DNA of 64,000 nt from Palaemon carinicauda (lineage: Eukaryota > Arthropoda > Malacostraca > Decapoda > Palaemonidae): positions 85,644,717 through 85,708,716 of the forward strand of contig NC_090745.1 of assembly GCF_036898095.1 (NCBI RefSeq). Reading direction: 5' to 3'. Under the pieces are notes generated by a model that did no database searches, was not told the origin of the DNA, and saw nothing but the letters and a program-made list of their open reading frames with translations. Both the position numbers and the translations under genes were made by a program. Below, piece by piece: positions 1 through 10,724 of this stretch (within the stretch, counting starts at the first letter, position 1; each line of letters starts with the position of its first letter).

Positions 1-899
1 CTGTTACAGTACGGAGACTAGAAATGCGGAAGGAGTCGAATCGAGGATTCGCTACTCCTGGGTTCTGAGTCTTAGCAATAAACTCAGGGACGAAGCTGAA
101 CGTTATCTCTCCCCATCCTCTTGAATGGGCGATGTCATATGAGAGACCATGAAGTTTACCGACTCACTTGGCCAAGGCCAAGGCCAAGGCAAGCAGGAAC
201 ACCATCTTCCAAGTCAGGTAGCGATCTGTTGCCTGGCGTAATGGTTCATAGAGGCCTCTTAAGAGACCTGAGAACTCAATCCACGTTCCATAAGAGAGGT
301 CTCACTTCTGACTGGGGGCAGCTAAGTTCATAACTCCGTATGAGTAGAGAAAGTTCTAGCGATGAAGAAATAACCATTCCTTTCAGTCTGAAGCCGAGGC
401 TTAAGGCTGAGCGATAGCCTTTCACTGCCGAGAAAGATAGGCGCATTTCTTCACGCAAATACACGTGGAACTCCGCTGTTGGTGGTATAGTGGCATCGAG
501 TGGAGATATACCCCTTCCACGACACCAACTACAGAAGACTTTCCACTTTGCCTGGTAGACTACTGCTGATGATTTTTGCAGGTGTCCAGACATCCTGATC
601 GCAACTTGTGAAAATCCTCTCTCAAATAGGAGATGCTGGATAGTCTCCAGGCGTGAAGTCGTAGCAAAACAACGGCTTTGTGGAAGATGTTGGCATATGG
701 TTGTTTGAGTAGAATGTGTCGTGGAGGGAGTTCTCTTGGAGGCTCCGTTAAGAGTTGCAGAAGGTCCGGAAACCATTCTGCGTGATGCCATAGCGGACCT
801 ATGACGGTTAATGAAAGATTGACCTATGTTCTGGTCTTGTTGAGAACCCTCCTCATCAGACAGAACAGGGGAAAGGCGTAAACGTTGATGTTGTCCCAT
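1..899 (-). pseudogene. Tyrosine recombinase (DIRS A), broken, runs off window
   Basis: The tyrosine recombinase of a DIRS element would integrate the circular double-stranded cDNA. Positions 276-899 encode the SAM-like core-binding part, including an AVVYQAKWKVFCSWCRGRG stretch and FSAVKGYRSALS. Positions 1-275 continue into the catalytic domain in the same frame (PLYEPLR, then DRYLTWKMVFLLALALAK, then FSFVPEFIAKTQNP). The catalytic arginine of the usual AKRVSEL motif is replaced by a TGA stop at 164-166, which fits a CGA to TGA change. The HxxR and Tyr motifs would lie left of the window. The N-terminus overlaps the end of the RNase H frame, as in other DIRS elements. Confidence 0.85.
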
Positions 900-2907
900 T
901 GTTGGAAATCATCTTGCCAGAAAGCCTTGGGGTCTGGAACTGGGGAACAGCACAGCGGGAGCTTAAAGTTCAGGGCAGTTGCGAAGAGGTCCACAGTCGG
1001 AGAACCCCACAAAGTCAGGACTTTGCTGGCTACTAGATGATCCAAAGACAACTCGGTACTCACTATCTGAGAAGCTCTGCTCAGGTTGTCAGCGAGCACA
1101 TTCCTTTTGCCCGAAATGAAGCGTGCCGATAGTGGTATTGAGTGGATTTTGGCCCATCTCAGTATCTCTACTGCTAGATGGGATAGTTGCTGCAAAAAAG
1201 TACCTCCCTGTTTGTTGATGTAGGCCACTACTGTGGTGTTGTCGCTCATCACCACCACTGAGTGACTTGCCAGGAACTGTTGTAACTGTTGAAGGGCCAA
1301 AAAGACGACCTTCATCTCTAGGATATTTTTGTGGAGGTACTTTTGTGACTCTGACCAGAGGCCTCAGGTCGTGTGGTGCAGCCCGTGGGCCCCCCACCTT
1401 TTTTTTTAGAACATCAAATCCGGGGGGAGGACGGGAAGGTCCACTCCCTTTCGTAGATTCTCGTCTGTCACCCACCACTGAAGGTTTGTCAGTTCCGCAG
1501 GTCCTATGGGGATCTGGATATCCGGGGAGTCGTGTGCTTGATTCCACCGGGACTTGAGTTGCCACTGGAGGGATCTCATCCTGAGGCGACCATTGGGAAC
1601 TAGACGGGCCAGCGATGAAAGGTGACCGAGGAGACGTAACCACAATTGGGCAGGAAGTTCTTCTCGTCTGAGAAAAGGTCTTGCGACCTTTTTCAGCCTT
1701 GTTAACCTGTCGTCTGATAGGAAGGCTTTGCGGAGAATGGTGTCTATAATCATGCCTATGTATACCAGTCTTTGAGTGGGAAGCAGAGAGGACTTCTCGA
1801 GACTTACCATGATCCCCAGATCCTGGCAAAGTCTCAGAAGTTTATCTCTGTGTTGAAGAAGGGTTGACTCCGAGTCTGCTAGGATTAGCCAGTCGTCCAG
1901 ATAACGGAGGAGATGGATGCCAATCCTGTGTACCCAAGATGACACTAGGGTAAAAACACTGGTGAAAACTTGTGGTGCTGTGGAAAGACCGAAGCACAGC
2001 ACCTTGAACTGGTATATTCTGTTGTCTAGGCTGTATCTTAAGTACTTCCTTGAAGACGGATGGATTGGGATCTGGAAGTACGCGTCCTTTAGGTCCAGTG
2101 TGCACATGAAGTCTTGCGGTCTCACTACGAGTCTGACCGTGTCTGCGGTCTTCATGCTGGACGGAGTTTGTTTGATAAACTGTTCAGAGCTTAGAGGTTG
2201 ATAACTGGTCTCTAGTCTCCAGACGCCTTCTTTACAAGAAAGAGTTGACTGAAGAAGCCTAGGGATCCGTCAAGGACCTCTTGGAGAGCACCCTTCTTCA
2301 ACAGAGTCTGGACTTCTGCCCGAAGGGCTTGCCCCCTTGCCGATCCCATGGCAAGGGAGTTCAATGACACTGGATTACTGGTTAGGGGAGGTGGAGATGT
2401 TATGAACGGGACGCGATATCCTAGACTGATCACAGAGATTGTCCAGGAATAGGCCACGAGTTGCTTCAACCTGTCTGCGCAACTTTGTAGGCATCCCCCC
2501 ACTGGTGGAAATGCAGGGGGACTGCCTATCCTAGCGTTTGCGGCCTTGGCTGCTCCCTCTAGGATTTTTCCCTCCCCTGGACGACTTTTTGCCTTTCCTG
2601 TCTTTGACAAAAAGGGCTTAGACACTGTTGTCTTCGCTGCTGTTCTTGTTGTCGTTGTGGTCTTGGTTGGACGGGACTGCTGTGGTACTGGAGGTTTATA
2701 GGGCTTAGATGTTAAAGCCCCATGGGGGAGGGTGTCTTGCTGAGACTTCCTCCACCTCTCAGCGGCATGTTCCACATCCTTAGGCTCGAAAAGAACAGAC
2801 CCCTCCATGGAGGAATGTCTGAGCCTGTTGATCTCGACGCTAGGGACCTTCTGGTGGAACCTCTCAGCTACTGCATCTCGACGTTTCAAGATGGTATTTG
2901 CCCACAA
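824..2907 (-). pseudogene. RT-RNase H polyprotein (DIRS A), broken
   Basis: This region would copy the element RNA. Reading from 2,907 downward it encodes a Pro/Thr/Lys-rich linker, then the RT N-terminus (GFFSQLFLVKKASGD). The Trp that should follow is a TAG stop near 2,215 and another stop plus a frameshift come soon after. From 2,155 to 1,406 there is LDLKDAYFQIPIHPS, FGLSTAPQVF and the catalytic YLDDWLI. From 1,315 to 824 there is the RNase H part (SDNTTVVAYINKQGG, then ARFISGKRNVLADNLSR) and a terminal Dam-methyltransferase-like region (VDLFATALN, then YAFPLF). At least one stop and two frame changes make this a pseudogene. Confidence 0.88.
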
Positions 2908-4255
2908 GTTCGAGACTTGGTGGACAAGAAAATCGATCGTTCAAGTACCTGAGAGTAGGAAGGTTTCCATAGCTTTCCTGGTATGTTCCTTAGAAAAATC
3001 CTCGGATCATATCAAGATACCTAAGGTCCCTAACCAGACATCCAGCCACGAAGTAGCATGCATAGCACACTTTGTGACCTTCTCCTGATTAAGGATCTCG
3101 GTTGCTGAGAACGAGACCTGCCTGTTGAAGAGTCTCTCAAGAGGGATTCCCTTGGTTAGTTCTTCCAAAGAGTTGTGAAGAGGATGAACTGAACTGGGCT
3201 CCTCCAGGATCTCAAAGTACCTCCTCTGCTGTACACAAGGAGGTGGGAGGAGCTTGTTCGTGGTACCGGCACGGTTGGAGGAGGCAAACTCAGAGAGTTG
3301 CTGGGAGATCTTGTCCCTGGTACTCTTCACCCCTTGAGACCAGGGCAGGGCTGCACTGGTCTTTGAGGGTTTCTGAGTACCAAAGAAGCGGTCTAGGACC
3401 GTGTCTTTGCTCTCTCAAGGGAGGATCTCTGGGTCAGAAAACCCATTGAGAACCCTCATTAGAGTCAAAGCCTGCCAGAATGCATGTTCTGACTCTTGCT
3501 GATCTCCTCCTACTGTAGAACTTGCAGCGAAGTCTCCTTCTGTCCCCAAAGGCTCTTCTTGGGGTAAGTCGCGGACATTCCCTGAGTGGCTGGCTGGCTC
3601 CATTCTAGCCCTAGTGGAGGACTTCAGCAGAGTTTTGGAGTCTTTGGATTCCTTCCAGGGAAGGAGCTAAGACTCCAACATCGATGATCTGTGTGGCATG
3701 TCCCTTCTGTTCTCAGATTGTAAGGAACTCTCGGCGTGAAGACAGATTTCCTCCATTGGTGCAATGGGGGAGTCTCTCTCTTCATGTGGTTCCCTAGGTG
3801 ACGGGAAATCTTCGTCTGACAGGGATGGAGTCTCTCTCTGAAAAACAGGAGGAACTTGCTTCGATGGTCTGCATGGAGTCAGCTTCGCCCTTGGGGAAGT
3901 GACTGCGTCAGAAACTACTCTTTTCCTCTTCAAAGGGGTAGAAGAAGCCATGGTTCCGTGCCCTAGGTCTAGAGCTGTAGGTCGCTCTGATGAGCGATCA
4001 GACAGGACAGGCTTGAAAGCCTGATCTACAGCTCTGATTAAGGCACTGAACCAGGACTGCTGGCTGACAGATGCACTGTCAGACAGATCCACTGAAGGGA
4101 AAGGGACCAAAAGTTCCTTAAGAGTTACTGTGATAGGTGGGTCCGCCTTAGAAGGTAGTTTAGGAATCCTGAACCCCTCTGCATGGAAATGTTTCCCTTC
4201 TCCCATAATGAGCGATGGTATGCCGGATGATGCATCTGTGTTCGTGCCTATTGGT

Positions 4256-4850
4256 GCGCGTGCTCGCGCGGGGGAGAATGACAAGGCCTCGCGCGGGGGA
4301 CAATGACAAGGCCTCGCGCGGGGGACAATGACAAGGCCTCGCGCGGGGGACAATGACAAGGCCTCGCGCGGGGGACAATGACAAGGCCTCGCGCGGGGGA
4401 CAATGACAAGGCCTCGCGCGGGGGACAATGACAAGGCCTCGCGCGGGGGACAATGACAAGGCCTCGCGCGGGGGACAATGACAAGGCCTCGCGCGGGGGA
4501 CAATGACAAGGCCTCGCGCGGGGGACAATGACAAGGCCTCGCGCGGGGGACAATGACAAGGCCTCGCGCGGGGGACAATGACAAGGCCTCGCGCGGGGGA
4601 CAATGACAAGGCCTCGCGCGGGGGACAATGACAAGGCCTCGCGCGGGGGACAATGACAAGGCCTCGCGCGGGGGACAATGACAAGGCCTCGCGCGGGGGA
4701 CAATGACAAGGCCTCGCGCGGGGGAGAATGACAAGGCCTCGCGCGGGGGAGAATGACAGGCCTCGCGCGGGGGAGAATGACAGGCCTCGCGCGGGGGAGA
4801 ATGACAGGCCTCGCGCGGGGGAGAATGACAGGCCTCGCGCGAGGGAGAAT
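4256..4850 (-). repeat. 25-bp minisatellite inside DIRS A gag
   Basis: About 20 near-identical 25-bp units (aaggcctcgcgcgggggaca plus atgac on the plus strand) run from 4,256 to about 4,745. They are followed by about five 24-bp variants that have lost one base. Because 25 is not a multiple of three, a reading frame through the array cycles through all three phases and gives a 25-residue peptide repeat rich in Cys, Pro, Arg and Leu. The minus strand stays open in all three frames. Confidence 0.95.
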
Positions 4851-5610
4851 GTTGGCGAGAATGTTGGCGAGCGAGTGCGCGCGCAGGCAGGCGTGCAGGA
4901 GAATCATGGCAAGAGCGCTGGAGAGTGTTGGCACGCGTCTGTAGGAGAGAGAAGGTACGCACACATCTCTGTGTGCGCGCGCGGGAGAAGATGGCACGCA
5001 GGTGAGCGCACGTTCTGGCGAGCTCTGGCGCGCAGGTGAGGGTGGTAACGTGGTTGTCATCTCACCTACAGACTTGTGCACTGGAGAATGATGGTGCACA
5101 GGTATCTGTAGGGGGGTTGGTTGGCGCGGGAGAGCGCTGGTGCGCAGGCGATGTAGGACACACGTTGGCACGCTGGAGGGTGCTGGCGCGCAGGAGAACG
5201 TTGGCGTGCAGGCGAGTACTGGCGCGTAGGAGAGAATTGGCGCACAGGTGAGCGCTGGTGCGCAGGAGAGTGCTGGTGCGTAGGAGATCGTGCGAGCGTG
5301 GGCGCAGGGCGTGTAGTTGTAGGAGAGCGCTGTAGCGCAGGAGATCGTGGGCGCGTAGGAGAACGCAAGTGCGCTGTGGTGTGCTGGCGCGTAGGTGACC
5401 CTGGGCGTGTGCGCAGGTGATCGTGGGCGCGTGGCGCGCTGAAGAGCACTGATGTACAGGTACACGATGGCGCGTAAGTGCATGAGGATGCTGCCGTCTG
5501 TGAGGGGGAGCAGGTCGAGTGGTGTGCCGGAACGTTGTAGATTGACGAGCTGCTGATGAGCAGTCTGAGCGCGTAGGCGCGTGGTGCGCTGGGCGAGTGA
5601 GATGGCGCGC
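4851..5610 (-). repeat. GC-rich degenerate repeat region of DIRS A gag
   Basis: A decayed low-complexity stretch with many variants of ggcgcgcaggtgagcg and ggcgcgtaggagatc on the plus strand. Minus-strand translations are Arg/Pro/Ser/Ala-rich in more than one frame. It resembles 9,230-9,660 (fragment J) and looks like an older, diverged array next to the young 25-bp array. Confidence 0.7.
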
Positions 5611-6111
5611 GGTTGCGCACTTTGGAGGAGCTACATTACGCTCAACAGGCGACTGGAACAGCGATAGAAAGTCAACAGGTCTGTTAGATGGATGGTCGAC
5701 GAGTCCATTGAAAGGACGACCATCCACCGAAGGAGATCACGAACGATCTGCAGAGAGGTCCAGGACCGAAGTCAAAAGACTGGTTGCAGGTGCAGTGATG
5801 GATGAATGAAGGTCTAGAGGTTCCTCTGCAGGGGACTGCAGTGATGAGGTTGAACCAAAGAGGCGTCTCTTCACCGCTGGTGAAGGGAGACCTCTAAGGC
5901 GAAGAGGAAGGCAAGCCTTCCAACGGATGAACTGCAAAAGGGCTTCCTTGGAGGGCGAACCCGTGAGTCCCAAGGAAGACCACATCTGAAACAGGTTGGT
6001 TAGTGACAAGGCCTCACCCGGGGGGACAGGTGGTGCTGCTTGGCTAGGGGAAGCAACCTCATCTATCGAGACCCGGGATTGGTCGGAAATAACTTGGTCT
6101 ACACTACTACT

Positions 6112-6447
6112 CTACGGTCTCTCGTAAGAGACCAACCAAGTAGGAGCTTCGGAGGAGGGTTGGGCGACGGAAGAAGAGGCCTTGGGTTTTTCTCTCTTCG
6201 AAGCAACCTTCGAAGGAGAAATATCCCGTTTGGACTCCTCCTTCCGCCGTCGCGAAAACTTCTCCCACTGGGAGGAAGACCACTCCCTACACTCACTACA
6301 CCTGTTGACACTATCACACCATTGACTTCTGCAAGAAGGACAAAGGGCGTGAGGATCAGTCTCGACCGCCGATATATATCTTCCACAAGGGCTGCCGGAG
6401 AGTCCAGGGCAGGTGCACAGGGTCGCAGAAGTCAACTTCACACACAC
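6112..6447 (-). CDS. Cysteine-rich gag N-terminal exon (DIRS A)
   Basis: An open segment of 111 codons starting directly behind a splice-acceptor-like signal. It has a Cys/His cluster: CTCPGLSGSPCG, then ETDPHALCPSCRSQWC, then RCSECREW. The spacing D-P-H-x3-C-x2-C-x4-C-x5-C-x2-C is the same style as in the gag proteins of elements E, G and I, so I take it as the zinc-finger-like N-terminus of gag. A Lys/Arg-rich stretch follows (about residues 65-90). No start codon of its own is needed if it is spliced to an upstream exon; the first Met is at the very start of the open segment. The function is inferred (nucleic acid binding); the frame is lost downstream. Confidence 0.6.
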   Translation of the reverse strand: MCVKLTSATLCTCPGLSGSPCGRYISAVETDPHALCPSCRSQWCDSVNRCSECREWSSSQWEKFSRRRKEESKRDISPSKVASKREKPKASSSVAQPSSEAPTWLVSYERP

Positions 6448-6448
6448 T

Positions 6449-6474
6449 CTAAAAGAAAAAGAGAAAACTAAATG
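6449..6474 (-). promoter_or_regulatory. Splice-acceptor-like signal before gag (DIRS A)
   Basis: On the minus strand a pyrimidine run (tttagttttctctttttctt) ends in TAG at 6,449-6,451, immediately before the cysteine-rich gag segment. Elements D, H and I carry an equivalent signal at the same place, which suggests an intron in the leader of this lineage. The donor was not identified with certainty. Confidence 0.55.
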
Positions 6475-6534
6475 GCGTTAATGGCTGCCAAAAGTCGGCA
6501 AGGATGAAGAGCGGCAACGACCGTTCACCATCCG

Positions 6535-6664
6535 AGCCGAAAGCAAAGTGAGCTCAATCACAGGTGTGTGAGGGAGAGCGGTAGCAAGCTACCCTCCCTA
6601 CCCCCCGCTAACTATAAGTGTGGGTAGTTTAAATAGCGTGGTTTGTATTCCAGTTACGGAACAA
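6535..6664 (-). repeat. Terminal inverted repeat, 5' end of DIRS A
   Basis: Sequence from the cacaggtgtgtgagg stretch to the terminal cggaacaa closely resembles the 5' terminal repeat of D (33,345-33,531), including the ccgctaact and gcgtggtttgtatt blocks. Confidence 0.8.
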
Positions 6665-6942
6665 ATAATAAATTACTGTATATACAATAATCTACAGACA
6701 ACAACATTCAAATAAAAAAATAAAAAAACACACCCCCAAACTTAAAATTAATCAATACCACAACCAAAATAAGCACACAAAGCTTTATATAATACTGTAT
6801 ACTGTATGGATATACTGTATATGGGCAAGAACACTGTCTTATACATGGTGCCCAACTGTCCTAAAAGGCACTGCCACAACTCCATGGCAACACTACACTA
6901 GAACATTTCAATTCGACCAAACAAACAATGTCTTTTCTTCTT
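6665..6942. other. AT-rich spacer between DIRS A and F
   Basis: About 280 bp, AT-rich, with runs of A and short tact/gtat repeats near 6,790-6,830. I see no gene or transposon end here; it is probably a remnant of pre-insertion DNA. Confidence 0.5.
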
Positions 6943-7189
6943 AAAAATTATATTTTCATAATAAAATAAATTTTTTAACATACTTAACCAGTGGATATAT
7001 ATATAGCTAACGTCTCTGACGTCACGGCAGAAAATTCAAAACTCGCGGGCAATCAGAGATTGGGAAGCTAGGTGTACTACTAGCACCACCACTCGGCAGG
7101 ATACTGGAACCATTCCAAAAGTCCTCAGGTCTTCTCTGCCCACAAGTTTCTAGAAGGGCGGAAGGGAGGGAGTTAAATTATATATATCC

Positions 7190-7284
7190 ACCGGGTAAGT
7201 ATGTTCAAAAACTTATTTTATTATGAAAATATCATTTTTAAACATCTGACTTAGCCAGTGGATATATATATAGCTGATTCACAC
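7190..7284 (-). repeat. Internal complementary region (DIRS F)
   Basis: The left part (ccgggtaagtatgttcaaaa onward) is the reverse complement of the element end at 6,943-6,995. The right part (aacatctgacttagccagtgg) should be complementary to the lost 5' end. This is the circle-junction signature of DIRS elements. Confidence 0.75.
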
Positions 7285-7649
7285 CCTTGGTGGTGGGTTA
7301 GAGACAGCAAACATCATTGGAATATTGCTCAAGAGTTTTGTAAAAAACCTGCTTAAGGGTTCGTACCTGATAAGGAAGTTGACCTTTATGATTCTCACAT
7401 TAGTGCAACTATCCTTATGAGATCCAGCAATCCTCCCAGGGGGCTGAAGATCTCTAAGAGCTGCCAAACAGTCTAATAACCAATTACTTGACAGGACCTC
7501 AACTAATACCCTTGTTCTGGGCACTCCCATGAAACAAGTTTGACCACCTGCTAAAATCAAATGATTGCGGTAGACTAACACCAGTCTCCACAAACAACCA
7601 AAATTATAATAGTTTCAAGAGAAGATCAAAGGTATTAGGATTAGGGGGA

Positions 7650-8820
7650 ATGTAGTGGTAGAACTCTCACACACTACTGCACTCGCTGCTACGAATGGTC
7701 CCAAAGTGTAGCAGTCCTCGTAAAGAGTCTGGATACGTTTTTAAATTATGAGAGGCGAACACAGATTACTTCCCAATAGGTTGTGTTCTTAATGCTCTGC
7801 AAAGAACGAATCTGCTTGGAAGTCACTGAAGTAGCCACAGCACTGACTTCGTGTGGTTTCACTTCCAGCAGCATGAGGTTTACCTCACTGCAATGTGTGT
7901 GAGCCTCCCTGATTAAGAGTCTGATAAAATCTGACAGGTCGTTCTTTGACATAGGTAAGGAAGGTTTTCTTGACCGAATACCATAGAGCTTCCGACTTGC
8001 CTCTCAAATCTTTAGTTCTCTTAGGTAGAACTGAAGTGCTCTTACCGGGCACAAGTCCCTCTCTATTTCCTCACTAATCACATTGGAAAGGTAGGAATCT
8101 CGAAAGACTCGGACCATGGATAAGATGGCGTTCGTTCTTGGTCAGGAGTCCAAGTTGTAAAGAGCAGATAGCTTTGCTATCCTTGAAGCCAATAGATTTG
8201 CTAAGGGCATGGACTTCACTGACTCTTTCCGCCATCAACAGACTGACTAAGAAAAGTGTCTTAAAGTGAGATCTTGAAATGAAGCCGAGTGTAAGGGTTC
8301 AAACCTGTCATTCATGAGAAAATTCAGGACAACATCCAGCCTCCAGGCTGGTGATTCAACTGACTATCCTTAGAGGTCTCAAAGTATTTGAGAAGGTCTC
8401 TGTTGTTAGAGAGAACCAAGTCCTTGTGCCTGAAGACGGTCACTAGTATGCTCTTGTACCCTTTAAATGTAGAGGAAGAAAAATTGCGTTTTCTCCTAAT
8501 ATCTAACAAGTCGTCAGCTATCTGGGTCAGAGAGGAAGTGGAAGAGGATACTGAGTTAGTTCTGCACCAATCTCGGGAAACCTCCCACTTGGACTGATAG
8601 ACCTTGATAGGAGAGGTCCGTTTGCTCTAGTGATCGCCTTTGCTGCCTCCTTCAAAAAACCTCTAGCTCTTGAGAGTGTCTTGATAGTAAGAAGGCAGTA
8701 GGTGTAGACCAAGGAAGTTTTGAAGGAACCTTTCTAGGAGAGGTTGTCTTGAGTAGGTCTGATCAGATTGGAAGACTTCATGGTATGTCTACTATCCATT
8801 GAAGTACTTCGGTGAACCAT
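7650..8820 (-). pseudogene. Tyrosine recombinase (DIRS F), catalytically dead
   Basis: Alignment by eye with the intact recombinase of element E places the start at the ATG at 8,818-8,820 and the end near 7,650. Fragments such as FKGYKSILVTVFRHKDLVLSNN and SDFIRLLIREAHTH are clear. Several frameshifts break it. The HxxR box reads HEVSAVATS, so the second catalytic Arg is Ser. The codon aligned with the catalytic Tyr near 7,757 reads AAT (Asn). The enzyme would be inactive even if read through. Confidence 0.8.
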
Positions 8821-9215
8821 TCTCTCGAGGGCCAAAGGGGAGCTACTAGAGTCAATCTGGTTCCTTCGTGAGAGGCAAGCTTATTTAAAACTTTGTACAG
8901 GACTTTGAATGGAGGGAATACGTACAAGTCCAGGTGAGACCAGTCTAGCAGAAAAGCGTCTATGTGGACTGCTTCCGGATCTGGAACTGGGGAGCAGTAT
9001 GTCTCTAGCCTCTTTGTTTTATAGTTTGTAAAACGTATTATGAACTGACGACCCCAAATCCGCCATAGTTCTAGCAAGCATCCTGATACAGAGTCCATTC
9101 TGAGGGAAGGACCTGGTTTCTTCTGTTGAGGATGTCTGCTAACACGTTCTTCTCCTCTTGGATGAACCGTGTGAGTAAAATTACATTCTGTTGTTTCACC
9201 CAGGATTGACTAGTG
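8778..9215 (-). pseudogene. RNase H / methyltransferase-like fragment (DIRS F)
   Basis: Positions 8,778-9,098 encode YCSPVPDPEAVHIDAFLLDW, YVFPPFKVLYKVLNK and LTLVAPLWPSREWF, the C-terminal region of DIRS polyproteins that resembles Dam-type methyltransferases. 9,099-9,215 continues into the RNase H end in another frame. It overlaps the recombinase start in a different frame, as in E. It is truncated at 9,215 by the junction with fragment J. Confidence 0.75.
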
Positions 9216-10395
9216 TGCGCATGGCGTGCACACGTATCCTTGCGGATGCGCGCGGGAGAAGGCTGGCGCGCAGGTGAGCGTTAGCGAGCGGGTGAAGGCA
9301 CCATGGCTGACTTATCAGAAGTCCTGCTATCAGTAGAAAGTTGGCGCGCAGGTTTTACCTGGCGCGTAGGATGGTACGCAGCATGGCGCGCAAGAGAGGG
9401 AGATGTCAGGCGCGTATGCGTACGTGCAGGAGAATGTTAGCACGCAGGGGAGCGCCGTTGCGCAAGAGATCGATGGCGCGCAGGTGAGCGCTGGCGCGTA
9501 AGCGCAGGGCACGTGGGCGCAGTGTGCACAGGACGAGCAGGCGATCGTGGGCGCATGTGCGCATGAGGGCGCGCATGGCACGTGATGGAGCTATGCTCTT
9601 GATGGAGCGTATGCGTACGTTGGCGCGTATGCTCTTGATGCCGTGTTGGGGTACGAATGAATATCAACACGTAGTGATGGAGCCTGACAAGCTACTAGTG
9701 AGCGCTTGTCAGGTTTCATGGGCCAGTAGCACGTAAGTTCTTGACGTGCAATAACACGTTCGGTCGGAGCCTGGTTAGGCCCGTGCAGGAACGGCGACGG
9801 CAGGTATGTTGGGTGGAAGGTCCACGTATCCTTTAAAAGGACGACCTTTCACCAAAGGAGATCGTGAACGATCTGCAGAGAGGTCCAGGACCAATGCAGG
9901 TGCAGCGACAGATGATCGGTCTAGAAGCTCCTCTGCGGGGAACTGCATAGAAGATGTTGAACCAAAGAGGCGCCTCCTCACCGCAGGTGAAGGAAGGCCT
10001 TTATGGCAGAGGAAGGCGAGCCTTCCGACGAATGCGCCCTCTGGGGGCCGTTGGGTCAGCAAGCTAACCTTCTGCAGTCCTCCGAAGAGGAGTCTTTGTG
10101 AGTGAACTCTCCCGAGAGAGAGAAACACTAGCAGGAGAGACTGACGATGGACTTAGTTTCCCCCTCATAGGTTGATCAGGAATGGGAGAAACTAAGCCGT
10201 CAGCTACCGTAGAGTTTGGAGTGGAAGAGATGGGTGCAACCGCATTGAATACCTCTGAAACCACAACGTCGACAAGAGACAGAGGATCAACCTCTGATGG
10301 TGACGACGATTGCTTGACAGCAGCACCCAATGTAGTTAAGCAAAACCTCCTTGGAGGGCAAACCCGTAAGCCCCAAGGAGGACCAAAGCTGAAAC
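9216..10395 (-). mobile_element. DIRS fragment J (A-type gag) fused to F and cut by B
   Basis: From about 9,216 the sequence changes to GC-rich repeats like 4,860-5,610 in element A. From about 9,820 it runs parallel to A 5,700-5,990, sharing atctgcagagaggtccagga and the tail ccaaggaggaccaaagctga. The orientation is the same as A. It ends at 10,395 where DIRS B begins. Peptides are Ser/Pro/Arg-rich and broken; this is a gag pseudogene fragment only. Confidence 0.75.
9230..9660 (-). repeat. GC-rich gag repeat of fragment J
   Basis: Degenerate units of the type ggcgcgcaggtgagcg and ggcgcgtatgcgtacg. Minus-strand frames give CAPSCAHAPT-like peptides without a stable frame. Same origin as the repeat region of DIRS A. 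Confidence 0.65.
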
Positions 10396-10570
10396 ATGTT
10401 ATTTTCATTAGTAAAATAAATTTTTGAATATACTTACCCGATGATCATGTAGCTGTCAACTCTGTTGCCCGACAGAAATCTACGGTCGGGATACGCCAGC
10501 GATCGCTATACAGGGGGGTGTACACAACAGCGCCATCTGTGAGCAGGTACTCAAGTACTTCTTGTCAACA
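10396..10570 (-). repeat. Terminal inverted repeat, 3' end of DIRS B
   Basis: Inverted match to 16,850-17,013. Shared blocks include gttgcccgacagaaatctac, cgccagcgatcgctatacag and the run through gcgccatctg to acaagaagtact. Confidence 0.9.
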
Positions 10571-10632
10571 AGAACTCAATTTTCTCCTCGGTCCACTGGT
10601 TCTCTATGGGGAGGAAGGGCGGGTCCTTAAAT

Positions 10633-10724
10633 TCATGATCATCGGGTAAGTATATTCAAAAATTTATTTTACTAATGAAAATAACATTTTTCAATATTAA
10701 TCTTACCCGATGATCATGTAGCTG
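10633..10724 (-). repeat. Internal complementary region (DIRS B)
   Basis: The left half is the reverse complement of the element's 3' end (10,396-10,450). The right half (ttcaatattaatcttacccg onward) is the reverse complement of its 5' end (16,975-17,010). Together they equal the two ends joined. Confidence 0.88.

Larger units (their letters stand above)
2908..6000 (-). pseudogene. gag-like ORF body (DIRS A), degenerate
   Basis: This is the structural (gag-like) part of DIRS A, with no recognisable enzymatic domain. Fragments in several frames are low in complexity and rich in Ser, Pro and Arg, for example 3,007-3,330, 3,415-3,603, 3,667-4,250 and 5,737-6,009. The piece at 3,667-4,250 contains acidic stretches and a DLSDSASVSQQSWFSALIRAVDQAF segment (seen at about 4,000-4,110); a similar segment occurs in element D (SVSLEQQTWFGPLARALMRVM), so it is a conserved gag patch. 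The middle is occupied by a minisatellite. Several frameshifts separate the fragments. Confidence 0.6.
1..6664 (-). mobile_element. DIRS-type retrotransposon A, partial and decayed
   Basis: Minus-strand element whose 3' part lies beyond the left edge of the window. In transcription order it shows the terminal repeat ending near 6,664, a cysteine-rich gag start, a long gag with minisatellites, reverse transcriptase, RNase H and a tyrosine recombinase running off the window. The outer end matches that of element D (33,497-33,531), so A and D are one lineage. All coding regions carry stops or frameshifts, so the copy is dead. DIRS classification rests on RT-RNase H followed by a tyrosine recombinase rather than a DDE integrase. 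Confidence 0.9.
6943..9215 (-). mobile_element. DIRS element F, 3' half only
   Basis: It starts with the 3' terminal repeat (6,943-7,180) and the internal complementary region (about 7,190-7,280). A tyrosine recombinase and the end of an RNase H/methyltransferase-like region follow. Homology to element E stops near 9,215, where an A-type gag fragment begins, so gag, RT and the 5' terminal repeat are missing. Decayed and immobile on its own. Confidence 0.85.

Noticed and set aside
1267..1557. Plus-strand open frames inside DIRS A to F, such as this one of 96 codons
   Set aside because: They are antisense shadows of RT, RNase H or gag.
4248..5483. Long open frames of 411 and 174 codons over the repeat array
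   Set aside because: They result from a stop-free 25-bp repeat open in every phase; only the gag-compatible reading is meaningful.
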